64,000 nt of DNA from Pantoea sp050157905 (GTDB lineage: Bacteria; Pseudomonadota; Gammaproteobacteria; Enterobacterales; Enterobacteriaceae), in NCBI RefSeq assembly GCF_050157905.1, contig NZ_JBKIWZ010000003.1, positions 310,001-374,000 on the forward strand. The letters are read 5' to 3'. The notes under the pieces are model-generated. The model saw only the letters and a program-made list of their open reading frames with translations, was not told the origin of the DNA and did no database searches. Each line of letters starts with the position of its first letter. Within the stretch, counting starts at the first letter, position 1. Below are positions 1 to 8,641 of this stretch, piece after piece. The position numbers were made by a program, and so were the translations under genes.

Positions 1-208
1 GATCCTTGATGACACAGGAATCAGATCATCAGGCAGGCCGATCACCGGGATAAAGTCGGGGATCAGATCACCAGGTGAGACGGCATAAGCCGCCACCAGC
101 ATCGCAAGCCCCTTCACATACCTGGGGTTTCGGGGCTCACGGGCGGCAAGCCAGACCGCATGCACCTTCCGTTTGATGTTTCGCGCCTCTCTGGCGCTTC
201 TTGAGCAT
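1..208 (-). pseudogene. DUF1232 (YkvA-like) membrane protein, 5' part, apparent frameshift
   Basis: The window opens inside a minus-strand gene of the DUF1232 family, small membrane-associated proteins of unknown function. From about position 183 down to 1 one frame reads an Arg/Lys-rich helix (ARNIKRKVHAVWLAAREP), then the family hallmark AYAVSPGDLIPDFIPVIG and PDDLIP. No start codon exists in that frame. An ATG at 208 gives MLKKRQ in another frame and would join it if one C of the pair at 186-187 were absent, so a one-base insertion near there is the simplest explanation; it could be a real lesion or a sequencing error. The 3' end lies outside the window. The family call is firm from the motif; the status as pseudogene is inference. 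Confidence 0.55.
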
Positions 209-347
209 CGTTTATGCCGTGCTGACGAGGTGGTTGTTTCCGAACAACCCAGGCCACGCGTCGTGCTGACGTAAAGCCCGGCTTACGGCAGCAAATTTGA
301 CCCACTTCAAGTATCCCGCCTCCTGTTATCCGGTTTTCCGCACGTTT

Positions 348-386
348 CTGAACGCGCCTGATTCAGGATGATGCAGGCGCGTTCAG
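348..386 (-). terminator. Perfect 13-bp hairpin after the chemotaxis receptor
   Basis: CTGAACGCGCCTG and its exact reverse complement flank a 13-nt spacer, directly after the receptor stop codon at 389. There is no strong T-run, so it may stop transcription weakly or protect the 3' end of the mRNA. Confidence 0.5.
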
Positions 387-388
387 GC

Positions 389-1951
389 TTAAATATGGAA
401 AGCGTTAACCGTTTCGCGTAAAGAGTGAGCCTGGGCAGAGAGCGACTGAGATGCGGTTGAAGACTCCTCCACCAGCGCGGCATTATTCTGCGTGACGCCA
501 TCCATCTGATTCACCGCAATGCTGACCTGGGAAATGCCCTGCATCTGTTCAGCGGAAGCCAGTGAGATATTGTCCATCGCATCAGCCAGTTTCCCGACCA
601 TCGCATTAATCTGCAGGATACTTTTGCCGGTTCCGGTAGCGACGTCTACGCCACTCTCAACCTGTGCTACTGCCTCCTCGATTAGCACTTTGATATCTCT
701 GGCTGCAGTCGCGCTTCGCTGTGCCAGCGTCCGGACTTCACCTGCCACCACCGCAAAGCCACGCCCCTGTTCGCCTGCGCGCGCGGCTTCCACCGCCGCG
801 TTAAGCGCCAGAATGTTGGTCTGGAAAGCGATGCCCTCAATAACGGATGTGATGTCCCTGACTTTGGTCGCGCTGTTTGAAATATCGTTCATCGTGTCTG
901 ACATACGATGCATATCGCTTTCACCGGAGCGCGCCAGCGCAGCGGTTTCGCGAGCCGACGCTGCCGTCTGCTGTGCCGTTGCGGTGTTGCTTTTCACCGT
1001 TGCGGTCAGTTGTTCGATACTGGCCGCAGTTTCCTGCAGTGCGGCCGCCTGCTGCTCGGTACGTGAAGAGAGTTCAGTATTGCCCTGAGAAATCTCATCT
1101 GCGGCCATCGCGACAGAAGAGGAGGCGTCTTTGATGTGCGAAACCAGGTCGCGCAGATTGGTCTGCATACTCTCCAGCGAAGCCATCAGGCTGGCGCTGT
1201 CCCCTTTACGCAGAGTAACGGCCGTCGTCAGATCGCCAGCGGCAATAGCCGCAGCCAGGTGCTGAGCTTGTGAAGGCTCCCCTCCAAGCTGGGATTTGAT
1301 CCGGCGCGTAATGAGGGCACTCATGACAAACCCCATCACCACAAACAGCGTCGTCAGGGCCGCGAGGGTCATGTAAACGCCTGACAACGCCTCACTGGAG
1401 GTTTCCGCGGTCTTGCCCGTCACCCTGGCCTGATAGTCCACCATCCCATTCACGGCAACCCGGTATTGCTCAACTACCGGGATCAATCCCTCGCGAAGCC
1501 TGCCCGGGAAAGCGGCCGCATCGGCGCTGAAGAGGGTCTGCGCAGCCTGATTCAGTGGCCCCGCGGCGTCTTCAATTTTCTTTAAATTTCCGGAGGCTTC
1601 ATCCACCTCGGCCAGGTTAATCCCGGGGATGCTTTTCGCGCCGTTAATCAGCGTACGAAAATGCGCAATCGTAGTGTCGCTGTTTGACTGCAGATCAAAA
1701 AACTGCGTTTTCACCTGCGGCTGCGTCTCTGAAGAAACGGACAATAAAAGTGCCGTCTGCTGCGTTAAGTTATCTTTAAGTGTCTGGAGCGTCTGAAGGT
1801 CGGTCAGTCGCGCACGCGTTAATTTCTGCTGATCGCTGGCCGTATTAAGTTTAAATCCGGCAAAGGCGGTTACAAAAACTCCCATCAGAATAACGGTCAG
1901 AAATGCGGCATTGAGCATGACGCTTAACTTCATTTTTTTGTACTGTTTCAT
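389..1951 (-). CDS. Methyl-accepting chemotaxis protein
   Basis: A 520-residue transmembrane chemoreceptor that would signal through CheW/CheA. The order seen is: cytoplasmic Lys-rich N-terminus, TM1 at about 8-30, a periplasmic four-helix-type sensor at about 31-190, TM2 at about 192-215, HAMP, and the long coiled-coil signalling domain with the highly conserved hairpin tip (AFQTNILALNAAVEAARAGE). The C-terminus ends in AFHI without an NWETF-type pentapeptide, so CheR tethering is not expected. I chose the ATG at 1951 (MKQYKKMKLS), which lies behind a GGGG stretch; an upstream in-frame ATG at 1993 would add 14 residues with no purpose. The ligand cannot be told. It stands alone, with no che genes nearby. 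Confidence 0.93.
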   Translation of the reverse strand: MKQYKKMKLSVMLNAAFLTVILMGVFVTAFAGFKLNTASDQQKLTRARLTDLQTLQTLKDNLTQQTALLLSVSSETQPQVKTQFFDLQSNSDTTIAHFRTLINGAKSIPGINLAEVDEASGNLKKIEDAAGPLNQAAQTLFSADAAAFPGRLREGLIPVVEQYRVAVNGMVDYQARVTGKTAETSSEALSGVYMTLAALTTLFVVMGFVMSALITRRIKSQLGGEPSQAQHLAAAIAAGDLTTAVTLRKGDSASLMASLESMQTNLRDLVSHIKDASSSVAMAADEISQGNTELSSRTEQQAAALQETAASIEQLTATVKSNTATAQQTAASARETAALARSGESDMHRMSDTMNDISNSATKVRDITSVIEGIAFQTNILALNAAVEAARAGEQGRGFAVVAGEVRTLAQRSATAARDIKVLIEEAVAQVESGVDVATGTGKSILQINAMVGKLADAMDNISLASAEQMQGISQVSIAVNQMDGVTQNNAALVEESSTASQSLSAQAHSLRETVNAFHI

Positions 1952-2624
1952 GGATAGCCCCGAAGTAATCAAAAAGGATGCGTTCAGCGACACATCCCTG
2001 TCTCTGTTACGCTGTTACCTGAAATTGTTATCGGCAGACGAAGCGGGAAAAAGAGGGATTAAACATGCAGATGAAATAAATCTTTTTTATTTATCAGCGC
2101 CGGATTAAACGATAAGGTTGAACGCGCTGAAAAGACGCGCGATCAGAGGGCAGAAGCGGGCTGAGCTGCAGCTGTGAAGCGTTACCCTGAACGAACGGTG
2201 CGCGCTGTGGTGTCGGGATCTTTTACAGCGAGGCCGGGAAGCATCGCGGCCTGAATGTTTATCTGCGTAATAAATATCTGACACTTATGCGCCTTTTCAT
2301 TTCCCGAGAAAAAAGCCTGTTTCCGGCGGAATAATCACGCCGCGTATTATCAGATCATTATCATCACGATTCGCGTTTAATTCAGACCGTGCCTCGCATT
2401 CCTCTCCTCTTTCTTCCAGCGATTTATTGCTACCCGACTCTGTTTACTGACCCGGCGCGGGGATAGAAACGCCACTCCGCTGATTTCTCACATTAAAGAA
2501 GAGACGAATCCTTTCTTATGATAGCGAGAAAAAAGGTAAAAAAGTTTTCTGAGGCTGTTTCGCTTAAGGTAATCCTAATATCCGGCCGCGATAATTCATT
2601 CCATACTGACCTGGAGTGAAAAAA
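1952..2624. other. Intergenic region between divergent genes
   Basis: About 670 bases separate the chemoreceptor start from the six-gene operon. The right part (from about 2500) is A/T-rich and must hold the operon promoter, but I see no convincing -35/-10 pair or known operator. I see no gene in it. Confidence 0.4.
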
Positions 2625-3209
2625 ATGCTTAAGACTTTACTCAGATCTCTGCCGCATGATTACGCCCCTTTTTTTCGTGGCCTTCATATTTCCATTGCGC
2701 TGTTGATCGCACTGCAGATCATCAATTCAAACTTTATCGACGCCGACGCCCTGAGCGAATCGGGCTGGCCGGCGCTGATGACCTGGTGGCATGCCCTTTC
2801 CGGTGCACTGCTGCTGGTCCTGGGCCTGATCCTGCTGGCCTGGATGATCGGGCAGCGAGGTATCAGATGGTACTTCAGCTGGGCGTTCTTCGATTTCAGA
2901 CAGATCAAAGCCGATATCCGTCAGCTGATGCAGTTCGCTTTACCGGAATCCTCCTGCGGCAGTATTGCCGCTACGGTGCAGGGACTGGGCGTCGCCGCCC
3001 TGCTGCTGGTTGCGGCGTCAGGCAGCGCTTGGTTTGCCGCAGAAAGGTTGCTGCCCTCGCTGGCGCCTTATTCGGGGCTGTTTCTGCACTGGCATAAATT
3101 CCTGACCACCTTCATTGAAACGTACTTTTATGCACATGGGCTGATGGGCGTTGCGCATATTTTCCTGCGCAATAAAAAACAGACCGCTGATTTACGCTCC
3201 GCAGAGTAA
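2625..3209 (+). CDS. Cytochrome b561-like membrane protein
   Basis: A 194-residue integral membrane protein with four hydrophobic helices and histidines placed as expected for haem b ligands of the b561/Ni-Fe-hydrogenase cytochrome b fold: RGLHISIA in helix 1, WWHALSG in helix 2, LHWHKF and AHGLMGVAH in the last helices. Such proteins pass electrons across or along the inner membrane. It is the first gene of a tight operon, 10 bp before the next start, and the operon encodes a diiron oxidase that needs electrons, so a role as electron donor is a reasonable inference. I chose the ATG at 2625 because GGAG at 2613-2616 is 8 bp away; the GTG at 2616 overlaps that Shine-Dalgarno. Confidence 0.75.
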   Translation: MLKTLLRSLPHDYAPFFRGLHISIALLIALQIINSNFIDADALSESGWPALMTWWHALSGALLLVLGLILLAWMIGQRGIRWYFSWAFFDFRQIKADIRQLMQFALPESSCGSIAATVQGLGVAALLLVAASGSAWFAAERLLPSLAPYSGLFLHWHKFLTTFIETYFYAHGLMGVAHIFLRNKKQTADLRSAE

Positions 3210-3219
3210 AGGTGACGCA

Positions 3220-3870
3220 ATGAGAATCACGCCGGAATGTTCGCTCAAATGGGTCGCAGGTGCGTCACAGGCCAATATCGCCACCGATTTTATTCGCGAC
3301 CACTATTCACACCATTTTGATGCCCGACTGACGGTTCTGATGCCGTGGATTCTGATGCTCTGTGACGGAGAGGATAATCTGCTGGCCGCCTGTGGCGTGA
3401 TGCCAGCGTCTCAGGGCCCGATGTTTCTTGAGCAATATCTGGACAAACCGGCGGAGGCGAGCCTGCCTGAACACGGGTTTACCAGCGTCCACCGCAACAG
3501 CATCGTCGAAGCCGGTAACTTTGCGGCGGTCGATGGGGCAGCCGCCCGCGTCATGTATGCGGCCGTCTGCCTGCTGCTCAACGCCTATCGCTATCAGTAC
3601 ATCATGTTCACGGGCACCCAAAAGATCCGCAACATCTTCGCCAGGCTTCATCTGTCGCCCGTGTGCATAACCATGGCTGACCACACCCGCCTGGCAGGCG
3701 GTGACGCCGTGTGGGGACGCTACTACCAGCACCGGCCTCAGGTCATGGCGGGCGATCTCGCGGGCGGACAGCAGGCGCTGGCAGGCAGTTCGCTGCTTCT
3801 CAATCTTTTTGGTGAATTACCCCCGGCCCCCTGGGACGTGCAGCAGGAGAACCTTCGTCATGCTCATTGA
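3220..3870 (+). CDS. Thermostable hemolysin family protein (GNAT-like)
   Basis: A 216-residue soluble protein recognised as the thermostable hemolysin family (named from Vibrio delta-VPH). The family belongs to the GNAT acyltransferase-like fold, so the hemolysin name is probably misleading. Visible features are the N-terminal motif DFIRDHYSHHFDARL, a central segment with MPASQGPMFLEQYLD, and SIVEAGNFAA, which resembles the substrate-binding region of LuxI-type acyltransferases. The ATG at 3220 follows AAGGTG; the upstream extension in the same frame lies inside the preceding gene. It overlaps the acyl-adenylating enzyme gene by 11 bp, indicating translational coupling. I infer that it handles an acyl group activated by that neighbour; the true reaction is unknown. 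Confidence 0.75.
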   Translation: MRITPECSLKWVAGASQANIATDFIRDHYSHHFDARLTVLMPWILMLCDGEDNLLAACGVMPASQGPMFLEQYLDKPAEASLPEHGFTSVHRNSIVEAGNFAAVDGAAARVMYAAVCLLLNAYRYQYIMFTGTQKIRNIFARLHLSPVCITMADHTRLAGGDAVWGRYYQHRPQVMAGDLAGGQQALAGSSLLLNLFGELPPAPWDVQQENLRHAH

Positions 3871-5296
3871 AACCCTTATCCGTCATGCCACCAGCCAGCC
3901 CGATGCCGTGGCGCTGGTCAGCACCGCGCGAAGCTGGACGTGGCGCGAATATGAACAGGCTGTTTCCACCCTGGCTGAAGAGCTGCAACAGGCGGGGGTT
4001 CAGCGGCTGGGGCTGGCGCTGGAAAATGGTCCTTTCTGGATGATCGCCGATCTCGCCTGTTTAAAGGCGGGCATTATCTGCGTGCCTGTTCCGACCTTTT
4101 TTTCGCCACAGCAGCGGTCGTGGGTCATCCACTCAGCAGGCCTGGACGCTATGCTGGGTGAGGCAACGTCGGGTGAGGGCGCTTTTATGCCTGTTTCTGC
4201 AGGCCAGCTGCAGCAACTGCCCTGCCCGACCCGGCCCGAACTGCACCGGGATACGATCAAAATCACCTTCACTTCGGGCACTACCGGCCAGCCAAAAGGG
4301 GTCTGCCTGAGACAGCGCGGGATTGAGTGGACCGCCTCTGCGCTGGCGACGGCGATGAGACCGCTGGCGCTGGCGCGTCATCTGGTGGTTTTGCCACTGA
4401 GTACGCTGCTGGAGAATATCTGTGGCGGTTATGTGCCGCTTCTGCTGGGCGTTACCACGGTAATCCCCGCCGCTTCCGAGGTCGGCTTTACCGGTTCGAG
4501 CCAGTTCAGCCATGAGGTATTTGCCGGGGCGCTGCTGCGCTGGCAGCCGCAGAGTCTGGTACTGGTTCCCGAACTGCTGCGCGTACTGACTTTCCTGCAT
4601 AGCCGCATGCCCGCTGTCAGTGCCTCGCTGAAGTTCGTGGCGGCTGGCGGCGGCAAGGTATCCGTCGGTCTGCTGCACACCGCCAGAGAAGCTGGTCTGC
4701 CGGTCTATGAAGGGTATGGCCTTTCAGAATGCGGTTCGGTAGTGACACTGAATCTGCCTGACAACGCACAGGCGGGCAGCACGGGGCGTCCCCTGCCCGG
4801 CATCGATATCTCTTTCGACGCCAGCGGTACGCTGCTGGTGGCAAGCCCTGGTAACGCCGCGGGCTATCTGGGCGAGACGCCGTTCAGCGCGCAGATCAAT
4901 ACCGGCGATCTGGCTGAGCAGGATCCTTCAGGCTTTATTCACATTAACGGGCGCGCACGCAACGTGCAGATCACCGCCTTTGGCCGCAACTTCTCGCCAG
5001 AGTGGATTGAGGCGGAGGCAATGAGCTGCGGCGCCGTCCGACGCATCGTCATGTTTGGCGAAGGGCTGAAGCGCAACGTAGCCCTCATTCATGCGATGGA
5101 GGGCATGGAGTCCGCCGCCCGTGAACAGCTGACGGCGTTGTCTGCCGCCTTACCGGACTATGCGCGCCCGCACCATCTGATTTTTACCCCGGTCATCTCA
5201 TCACCTGAGCTGCTGACCGCCAACGGACGCCCACGTCGCGATGCGATCTGGACGTTGATGAAGCATCAAATACTGAACAGTGAGGAGTACCTCTGA
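3860..5296 (+). CDS. AMP-binding (acyl-adenylating) enzyme
   Basis: A 478-residue member of the ANL superfamily, which activates carboxylic acids as acyl-adenylates. The P-loop-like motif TFTSGTTGQPKGV is present at about residue 135-147, the A5-type motif EGYGLSECGS at about 280, and the A7/A8 region as INTGDLAEQDPSGFIHINGRARN split over two segments. The usual A10 motif NGK is NGRPRR, so the catalytic lysine that drives adenylation seems to be replaced by arginine; this may change the chemistry. No carrier-protein domain is attached. The start is the ATG at 3860, overlapping the previous gene by 11 bp; its stop abuts the next ATG (5297). Substrate is likely a fatty or other lipophilic acid given the GNAT-like and oxidase neighbours, but this is inference. 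Confidence 0.85.
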   Translation: MLIETLIRHATSQPDAVALVSTARSWTWREYEQAVSTLAEELQQAGVQRLGLALENGPFWMIADLACLKAGIICVPVPTFFSPQQRSWVIHSAGLDAMLGEATSGEGAFMPVSAGQLQQLPCPTRPELHRDTIKITFTSGTTGQPKGVCLRQRGIEWTASALATAMRPLALARHLVVLPLSTLLENICGGYVPLLLGVTTVIPAASEVGFTGSSQFSHEVFAGALLRWQPQSLVLVPELLRVLTFLHSRMPAVSASLKFVAAGGGKVSVGLLHTAREAGLPVYEGYGLSECGSVVTLNLPDNAQAGSTGRPLPGIDISFDASGTLLVASPGNAAGYLGETPFSAQINTGDLAEQDPSGFIHINGRARNVQITAFGRNFSPEWIEAEAMSCGAVRRIVMFGEGLKRNVALIHAMEGMESAAREQLTALSAALPDYARPHHLIFTPVISSPELLTANGRPRRDAIWTLMKHQILNSEEYL

Positions 5297-5965
5297 ATGG
5301 CCTTTTATCAGCAATTACAGGAACAAACGGAACAGGCTCGCAACGTAATGTTAAGCAGCGCTGTGATCGAACAGAGCACCCGGGGTAACGTGACGCGTGA
5401 CATGTATATCGCCTTTCTCAGCCAGGCCTTTTACCACGTCAGCCATACCGTTCCCCTGCTGATGAGCGCTGGAAGCCGTCTGCCCGCCGGGAAAGAGTGG
5501 CTGCAGGCGGCGCTGGCTGAGTATATCGAAGAGGAATATGGCCATCACGAATGGATCCTGAACGATATCCGCGCCTGCGGCGGCGATGCGGACACGGTGC
5601 GCAACGGCGCACCCGGCCGGGCCATCGAGCTAATGCTCGCCTATCTCTACTACCGCATCGAGCGCGTCAATCCGCTGTGCATATTCGGCATGGTGCATGT
5701 GCTGGAAGGCACCAGCGTTAACATTGCCACGCCGATTGCGGAATCGCTGCAGCATGCGCTGAAATTGCCGGAAGAGGCGACAACCTATCTGCGGTCGCAC
5801 GGCGCGCTGGATCTGGAGCATCTGAAGTTCTTTGCCAGCCTGATGGACAAAGTGACGGATGTACGCGATCAGCAGGACATCATTCATACCGCCAACGTCG
5901 TCTATGCGCTTTACGGCGACATGCTCCGTGCTCTTGCTGAGGTACCCGATGGAACTGCGCAATAA
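5297..5965 (+). CDS. Haem-oxygenase-like diiron oxidase (TenA/PqqC fold)
   Basis: A 222-residue all-helical protein of the TenA/PqqC/CADD fold. It carries the metal ligand pattern of haem-oxygenase-like diiron oxidases: E80 with H83/H84 in EEEYGHHEW, E137 in HVLEG, then H168, D172 and H175 in SHGALDLEHL. The 4- and 3-residue spacing of the last three matches the pattern known for CADD and related oxidases, and a TenA-type cysteine is missing, so it is not thiaminase. Members cleave C-C bonds, desaturate or N-oxygenate small molecules (UndA, BesC, SznF, PvfB). It begins on the base after the preceding stop and overlaps the SDR gene by 17 bp. The substrate is unknown; an acyl-derived one is expected from context. 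Confidence 0.82.
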   Translation: MAFYQQLQEQTEQARNVMLSSAVIEQSTRGNVTRDMYIAFLSQAFYHVSHTVPLLMSAGSRLPAGKEWLQAALAEYIEEEYGHHEWILNDIRACGGDADTVRNGAPGRAIELMLAYLYYRIERVNPLCIFGMVHVLEGTSVNIATPIAESLQHALKLPEEATTYLRSHGALDLEHLKFFASLMDKVTDVRDQQDIIHTANVVYALYGDMLRALAEVPDGTAQ

Positions 5966-6755
5966 AAATGTGGTGTTGACCGGCGCTAATGGCGGGATCG
6001 GTCAGGCGCTGGCTCTGCGCCTGTCCGCCGCGGGGGCCTGTGTCTGGCTGGTTGGCCGCAACCACAGCGAGCTGGAGAACCTGCGTCACCGGATGCAGGA
6101 CCCCGACCGCCATACCGTATTTGCCCTGTTTGACTACAGCGACGACGAGATGCTCTCGCTCGGCAGCTGTTTTGAGGGCGGGCGGCAGCTTGACGTGCTG
6201 ATTAACAACGCTGGCACCAGTCGTTTTGCGCGGCTTGAACAGCAGAGTTTTGCGGATATTCGTGAGCAGCTGCGCGTCAATACAGAGATCCCCCTGATTC
6301 TGACGCGCGCGCTGATTCATCAGTTCAGTGCCGGCGGCACCATTGTGAATGTGGGCTCAATTCTGGGCGAACTGGGTCATCCGGGCTACAGCGTCTATTG
6401 TGCTTCCAAAGCGGCGCTGCATCGCTTTTCGGAAGCGCTGGGCCGGGAGCTTGCCGCAACCGGCGTTAAGGTGGTGTACGCCGCGCCCCGTTCCACCCGA
6501 ACCGGGCTCAACTCTGCAGCGGTTAACGCCATGAATGCGGCGCTGGGAAACCGGAGTGACACACCGGAAGAGGTCGCACGGTTTATCACAGACACGCTGA
6601 TCCACGGTCGTCGCAGGGCCAGGATTGGCGTGATGGAAAGCCTGTTTGTCCGCGTTAATGCGCTTTTGCCCGCCCTGGTTGACCGGGCACTGCTCAAAAA
6701 GCTGCCGGTTATTAATCGCTTTTTACAGTCTGACGCTTCAGCGGAGATAAAATAA
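5949..6755 (+). CDS. Short-chain dehydrogenase/reductase
   Basis: A 268-residue Rossmann-fold NAD(P)-dependent oxidoreductase. It has the cofactor motif TGANGGIG at residues 11-18, the NNAG motif (LINNAGTSRF), the catalytic serine in VGSILGE and the catalytic YxxxK as YCASK. The C-terminal tail has extra hydrophobic residues (MESLFVRVNALLPAL) that may contact the membrane. The ATG at 5949 lies within the end of the diiron-oxidase gene, so translation is probably coupled; the upstream in-frame extension is not used. The stop is directly followed by the next ATG. It likely reduces or oxidises a carbonyl/alcohol formed by its operon partners. Confidence 0.9.
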   Translation: MELRNKNVVLTGANGGIGQALALRLSAAGACVWLVGRNHSELENLRHRMQDPDRHTVFALFDYSDDEMLSLGSCFEGGRQLDVLINNAGTSRFARLEQQSFADIREQLRVNTEIPLILTRALIHQFSAGGTIVNVGSILGELGHPGYSVYCASKAALHRFSEALGRELAATGVKVVYAAPRSTRTGLNSAAVNAMNAALGNRSDTPEEVARFITDTLIHGRRRARIGVMESLFVRVNALLPALVDRALLKKLPVINRFLQSDASAEIK

Positions 6756-7376
6756 ATGAAACCTCTTTTCGCACTGTTAACGCTGTCGCTGACAGCCCTG
6801 CCCGGCCTGGCGTCGGCGGAAGCCCCGCTCGCTTCTCTGCAAAAAGCGTGGTCAGTGTGCCAGTACCGTACACTGGAAAATCAGAAACAGGTCTGCCTGA
6901 GTGAACTCAGCCAGCAAGCCCATCGCATTCAGGGACGTGACAGCGATCCTGACCTGCTGATCTGGAGCGCAATCATCGACAGTAGCTGGGCAGGTGCGAA
7001 AGGCGGGTTGGGCGCACTGAGCCTGGTCAGACAGGCGAAAGCTGACCTGGAAAAAGCCCTGGCGATTAATCCGCAGGCATTGCAGGGCTCGGCCTATACC
7101 AGCCTCGGCGCGCTTTACTATCAGGTGCCGGGCTGGCCGGTAGGTTTCGGCGATGATAAAAAAGCCGAGGCGATGCTGCAAAAAGCCCTTGCCATCAATC
7201 CTGACGGTATCGATCCCAACTATTTCTATGGCGACTTCCAGCTCGAACAGGGTAATAAAGAGGCGGCCAGACGCTATCTGAATAAGGCGCTTAACGCCGC
7301 CCCGCGTCCCGGACGTGACATTGCTGACAGCGGCCGTCATGCCGACATTGAGCGTGACCTGAAAAAACTGGATTAA
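6756..7376 (+). CDS. Exported tetratricopeptide-repeat protein
   Basis: A 206-residue protein with a clear signal peptide (hydrophobic stretch to LASAEA, cleavage about residue 21-22) and two TPR-like helical repeats containing ALAINPQALQGSAYTSLG and ALAINPDGIDPNYFYGD, a repeat pattern seen in periplasmic scaffolding proteins. It is the last gene of the 2625-7376 operon, starting on the base after the SDR stop. The family has no enzymatic motif; it may hold a complex at the periplasmic side or help to export a product. Function in this operon is unknown. Confidence 0.8.
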   Translation: MKPLFALLTLSLTALPGLASAEAPLASLQKAWSVCQYRTLENQKQVCLSELSQQAHRIQGRDSDPDLLIWSAIIDSSWAGAKGGLGALSLVRQAKADLEKALAINPQALQGSAYTSLGALYYQVPGWPVGFGDDKKAEAMLQKALAINPDGIDPNYFYGDFQLEQGNKEAARRYLNKALNAAPRPGRDIADSGRHADIERDLKKLD

Positions 7377-7513
7377 CCGCTGATAATGTCACGCTGTGGG
7401 CTATAGTAACGAGCCTGATCCTGACGTTTTCGTTTTCAGAACAGCGGCCAGGATAAGGTTCGTTCAGTGCCCGCCCTGTGGCACTCCCTATCCGATCTGA
7501 AAGGAACAGGCTT

Positions 7514-8197
7514 TTGATACACGGAGAATCGCACAAGATTTCACGCTCTGGCGGGCTGCGTGCCGCCGTGCTGGGTGCCAATGATGGCATTGTTTCCACC
7601 GCCAGCCTGCTTACGGGCGTAGCCGCCGCCAACAGCTCATCGCACAGTATTTTACTGGCCGGTGTCGCGGGTATCGTCGCCGGGGCTATGTCGATGGCGA
7701 CCGGAGAGTATGTCTCCGTTTCTTCGCAGGCTGATACAGAGCGTGCCGCCATCGCTGAAGAGCAGGCTGAGCTGGAAGAGAACTATCAGGCTGAAACGCA
7801 TGAGCTGGCCTCGATTTATGTCCATCGCGGCCTGAGTCGGGAACTGGCTCATGAGGTGGCTACCGCACTGATGAAACATGATGCGCTGGATGCACATACC
7901 CGCGATGAACTCGGCATCTCTGACACCTCAAGCGCACGCCCCCTTCAGGCGGCCCTCTTTTCGGCAGGGAGTTTTACACTGGGTGCAGTCATCCCCTTCA
8001 TAGCGGCGCTGCTGCATCAGGGTATCGCCGGGATCGTAATTGCAGCACTGCTTGCCCTTATCATTCTGGGGGCTGTCGCCGCCCAGGCCGGTGGCGCGCC
8101 GATTTTACGCAGCGTTTTTCGCGTCAGCTTCTGGAGCAGTCTGGCAATGGCCCTGTCGGGCGTCACCGGCGCACTGTTTGGGCATTTCGCGGGTTAG
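7514..8197 (+). CDS. VIT1/CCC1 family iron/manganese transporter
   Basis: A 227-residue inner-membrane protein of the VIT family, which moves Fe2+ or Mn2+ out of the cytosol. The signature RAAVLGANDGIVSTASL opens TM1, GAMSMATGEYVSVSSQ forms the second conserved helix, then comes the acidic cytosolic helical region rich in Glu (ERAAIAEEQAELEENY) that binds metal, and three more helices. I chose TTG at 7514 (MIHGESHKI), 9 bp after AAAGGA; a GTG at 7478 lacks a Shine-Dalgarno and adds 12 residues not typical of the family. It may act with the ZIP transporter downstream in metal balance. Confidence 0.88.
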   Translation: MIHGESHKISRSGGLRAAVLGANDGIVSTASLLTGVAAANSSSHSILLAGVAGIVAGAMSMATGEYVSVSSQADTERAAIAEEQAELEENYQAETHELASIYVHRGLSRELAHEVATALMKHDALDAHTRDELGISDTSSARPLQAALFSAGSFTLGAVIPFIAALLHQGIAGIVIAALLALIILGAVAAQAGGAPILRSVFRVSFWSSLAMALSGVTGALFGHFAG

Positions 8198-8316
8198 CGA
8201 AAATGTGCCGTGCGGTAATGTTATTTCTGCACAGTTAAAAGCAGGTTAAAAGATAACTGTCTGAATCGGAACAGAGGCGGTATAAAGAGGGAGAATTATT
8301 CATACAAGGAAAGGTT

Positions 8317-8457
8317 ATGAGTATTAGCAGAGTCTTACTGGTGCTGATTTTTGCCGCCTGCCTGGCAATGTTAATTAAAGCCGGCAGCGTTCATTTCACC
8401 GACTATCTTGATGGCAGGATCGATAATCAGATCACTAAGTGGGCAGAGAGAAAGTAG
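8317..8457 (+). CDS. Small single-pass membrane protein, 46 residues
   Basis: An ATG at 8317 follows the strong ribosome site AAGGAAAGG and opens a 46-codon frame: a hydrophobic N-terminal helix (VLLVLIFAACLAMLIKAG) followed by an amphipathic charged tail ending WAERK. It is closed by its own intrinsic terminator 24 bases downstream, which supports a real transcription unit. I do not recognise the family. It could be a small regulator of one of the flanking metal transporters, but nothing in the sequence shows this. Confidence 0.6.
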   Translation: MSISRVLLVLIFAACLAMLIKAGSVHFTDYLDGRIDNQITKWAERK

Positions 8458-8480
8458 AACTTTAGCCGGTCAGCAAAAGA

Positions 8481-8505
8481 GGTCGCAACGGTGCGACCTT
8501 TTTTT
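8481..8505 (+). terminator. Intrinsic terminator
   Basis: Seven-bp perfect stem GGTCGCA/TGCGACC with loop ACGG, followed by seven T. It ends the small membrane protein gene. Confidence 0.9.
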
Positions 8506-8641
8506 ATCAGTCACACAGGCATGCTTCTGCACTATGCAGCGCCCTTCGCTCCCTGCTGCATAGGTTCATATTTTTCCTGATTTTTATGCTATTGTATCAG
8601 TTACTTACCATAAAGCCCTCTACTTCACTAAGGATTCCCTG

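Noticed and set aside
5297..5965. Annotation of the oxidase as TenA thiaminase
   Set aside because: The fold is shared, but the TenA cysteine is absent and diiron ligands are present. True TenA is at 37332-38021.
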